Under the pieces are notes generated by a model. It did no database searches and was not told where the DNA came from. It saw only the letters and a program-made list of their open reading frames with translations. The position numbers were made by a program, and so were the translations under genes. Source: Pseudolysobacter sp. (GTDB taxonomy: Bacteria; Pseudomonadota; Gammaproteobacteria; Xanthomonadales; Rhodanobacteraceae). Taken from it: a stretch of 6,341 nucleotides of DNA. Shown here piece after piece: positions 5,849 to 6,341 of the stretch. Each line of letters begins with the position of its first letter. Position 1 is the first letter of the stretch. The stretch lies in contig JANXUW010000293.1 of assembly GCA_025351985.1 (NCBI GenBank), forward strand, positions 1-6,341, given 5' to 3'.

Positions 5849-5869
5849 ACGCCATCGCCGGCATGGCGT
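5849..5869. promoter_or_regulatory. Inverted repeat in the GTPase / sensor divergent region
   Basis: ACGCCAT (5849-5855) and ATGGCGT (5863-5869) form a perfect 7-bp inverted repeat around a 7-base centre, CGCCGGC. It lies midway in the 102-bp gap between two divergent genes, upstream of both starts, where an operator or leader hairpin could act. No T-tract follows on either strand, so a terminator is unlikely. No binding protein can be assigned. Confidence 0.3.
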
Positions 5870-5901
5870 AACGTGTGCACGATGCTTCTGGGGAGAATCG
5901 G

Positions 5902-6341
5902 GTGACTACGGATATCTACGCTCGATGCGGCACGCTCGCTTCGATCAATCGCAATCGTCGCGCGCGTATTTTTTTTGCAGCGCTGCTCGGTTTGATCGGC
6001 ATCGGCAATACGTTCGCCGCCGACAGCTTGTTCAGCACGCCGCTGTTCCGCAAGTTCGGTGTCGAAGACGGCTTGCCGGCGACGCGCACCAGCAAGCTCG
6101 CCGAGGATCGCGACGGCTTTCTCTGGGTCGGCACGCGCGATGGACTGGCGCGTTACGACGGCAGTGGATTTCGCGTCTGGCGACACGATCCGGCGCAACC
6201 GCAATCGCTGTCCGGCAACAGCGTCTCGGCGTTGTATGTCGATCGCGCGAATCGGGTTTGGGTCAGCGCCGACGATGTCGGTTTGAATTTGCTCGATCTC
6301 GCGCGCGACGACTTCCACCATTTTCACCACGATGCAGCGAA
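5902..6341 (+). CDS. Sensor protein with two-component-regulator propeller repeats, N-terminal part, cut by window edge
   Basis: The open frame from GTG 5902 runs to the window end (146 codons) without a stop. After a basic stretch (R17 to R22) comes a hydrophobic signal or anchor segment (about 23-40, IFFAALLGLIGIGNTFAA), so the following part is periplasmic. The first propeller repeat (Reg_prop, PF07494) is KLAEDRDGFLWVGTRDGLAR at 65-84, then YDG. The second is ALYVDRANRVWVSADDVGLN at 110-129. Between them, HDPAQPQSLSGNSV fits the usual linker. Such proteins usually continue as a beta-propeller plus a Y_Y_Y domain and a histidine kinase or GGDEF output. That part is missing, so the output cannot be named. 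GGGGAG six bases before the GTG decides this start. Another in-frame GTG at 5875 lacks one, and a stop codon at 5869-5871 closes the frame upstream. Confidence 0.82.
   Translation, partial: MTTDIYARCGTLASINRNRRARIFFAALLGLIGIGNTFAADSLFSTPLFRKFGVEDGLPATRTSKLAEDRDGFLWVGTRDGLARYDGSGFRVWRHDPAQPQSLSGNSVSALYVDRANRVWVSADDVGLNLLDLARDDFHHFHHDAA

Noticed and set aside
4972..5871. 299-codon plus-strand open frame
   Set aside because: It is antisense to the membrane GTPase gene and shows no domain or signal pattern.
5809..6330. 173-codon minus-strand open frame at the right end
   Set aside because: It is antisense to the propeller-sensor frame, which has two recognisable Reg_prop repeats, an anchor segment and a good Shine-Dalgarno.

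Overview
The window is GC-rich, tightly packed bacterial DNA with TAGAAT-type -10 boxes, short intergenic gaps and dispersed GTCATTCC...GGAATCCA hairpin repeats. Together with a single-chain L-serine dehydratase, a YceI/cytochrome b561 cluster and a Reg_prop sensor, this suggests a gammaproteobacterium of the Xanthomonadales type (Rhodanobacteraceae or Xanthomonadaceae). The taxonomy is an inference from gene content and style, not from a marker gene.

Layout. (a) 1-428, minus: the N-terminal 142 codons of an L-serine ammonia-lyase (sdaA) that runs off the left edge. It is divergent from (b) 494-721, plus: a 75-aa glutaredoxin-like protein with a CxxC motif. The 65-bp gap between them holds a TAGAAT box for sdaA and a small inverted repeat. 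(c) 722-970: a convergent intergenic region with three copies of a dispersed hairpin repeat, two direct and one inverted. (d) 971-5799, minus: five genes read right to left. They are a membrane-anchored Era-like GTPase with a DUF697-like C-terminus (4315-5799), a secreted YceI protein with an unusual tail (3522-4214), a cytochrome b561 of the CybB type (2909-3541), a second secreted YceI protein (2355-2912), and a second, soluble-looking GTPase of the same general family (971-2350). The last four overlap by 20 bp, overlap by 4 bp, or lie 4 bp apart, so they are very probably one transcript. The first GTPase lies 100 bp upstream and may or may not share it. (e) 5902-6341, plus: the start of a signal-anchored sensor with regulator-propeller blades, divergent from the GTPase and cut by the right edge.

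How the genes may work together. YceI proteins are periplasmic, lipocalin-like binders of polyisoprenoids such as ubiquinone. CybB-type b561 proteins are inner-membrane dihaem quinone oxidoreductases, and E. coli CybB oxidises superoxide and passes the electrons to ubiquinone. YceI next to b561 is a known pairing (E. coli yceI-yceJ). The part worth attention is the bracketing of a YceI-b561-YceI module by two different DUF697-type GTPases on the same strand. This suggests, as inference only, a GTPase-controlled envelope, quinone or oxidative-stress module. No CRISPR array, tRNA, rRNA or transposase gene was seen.
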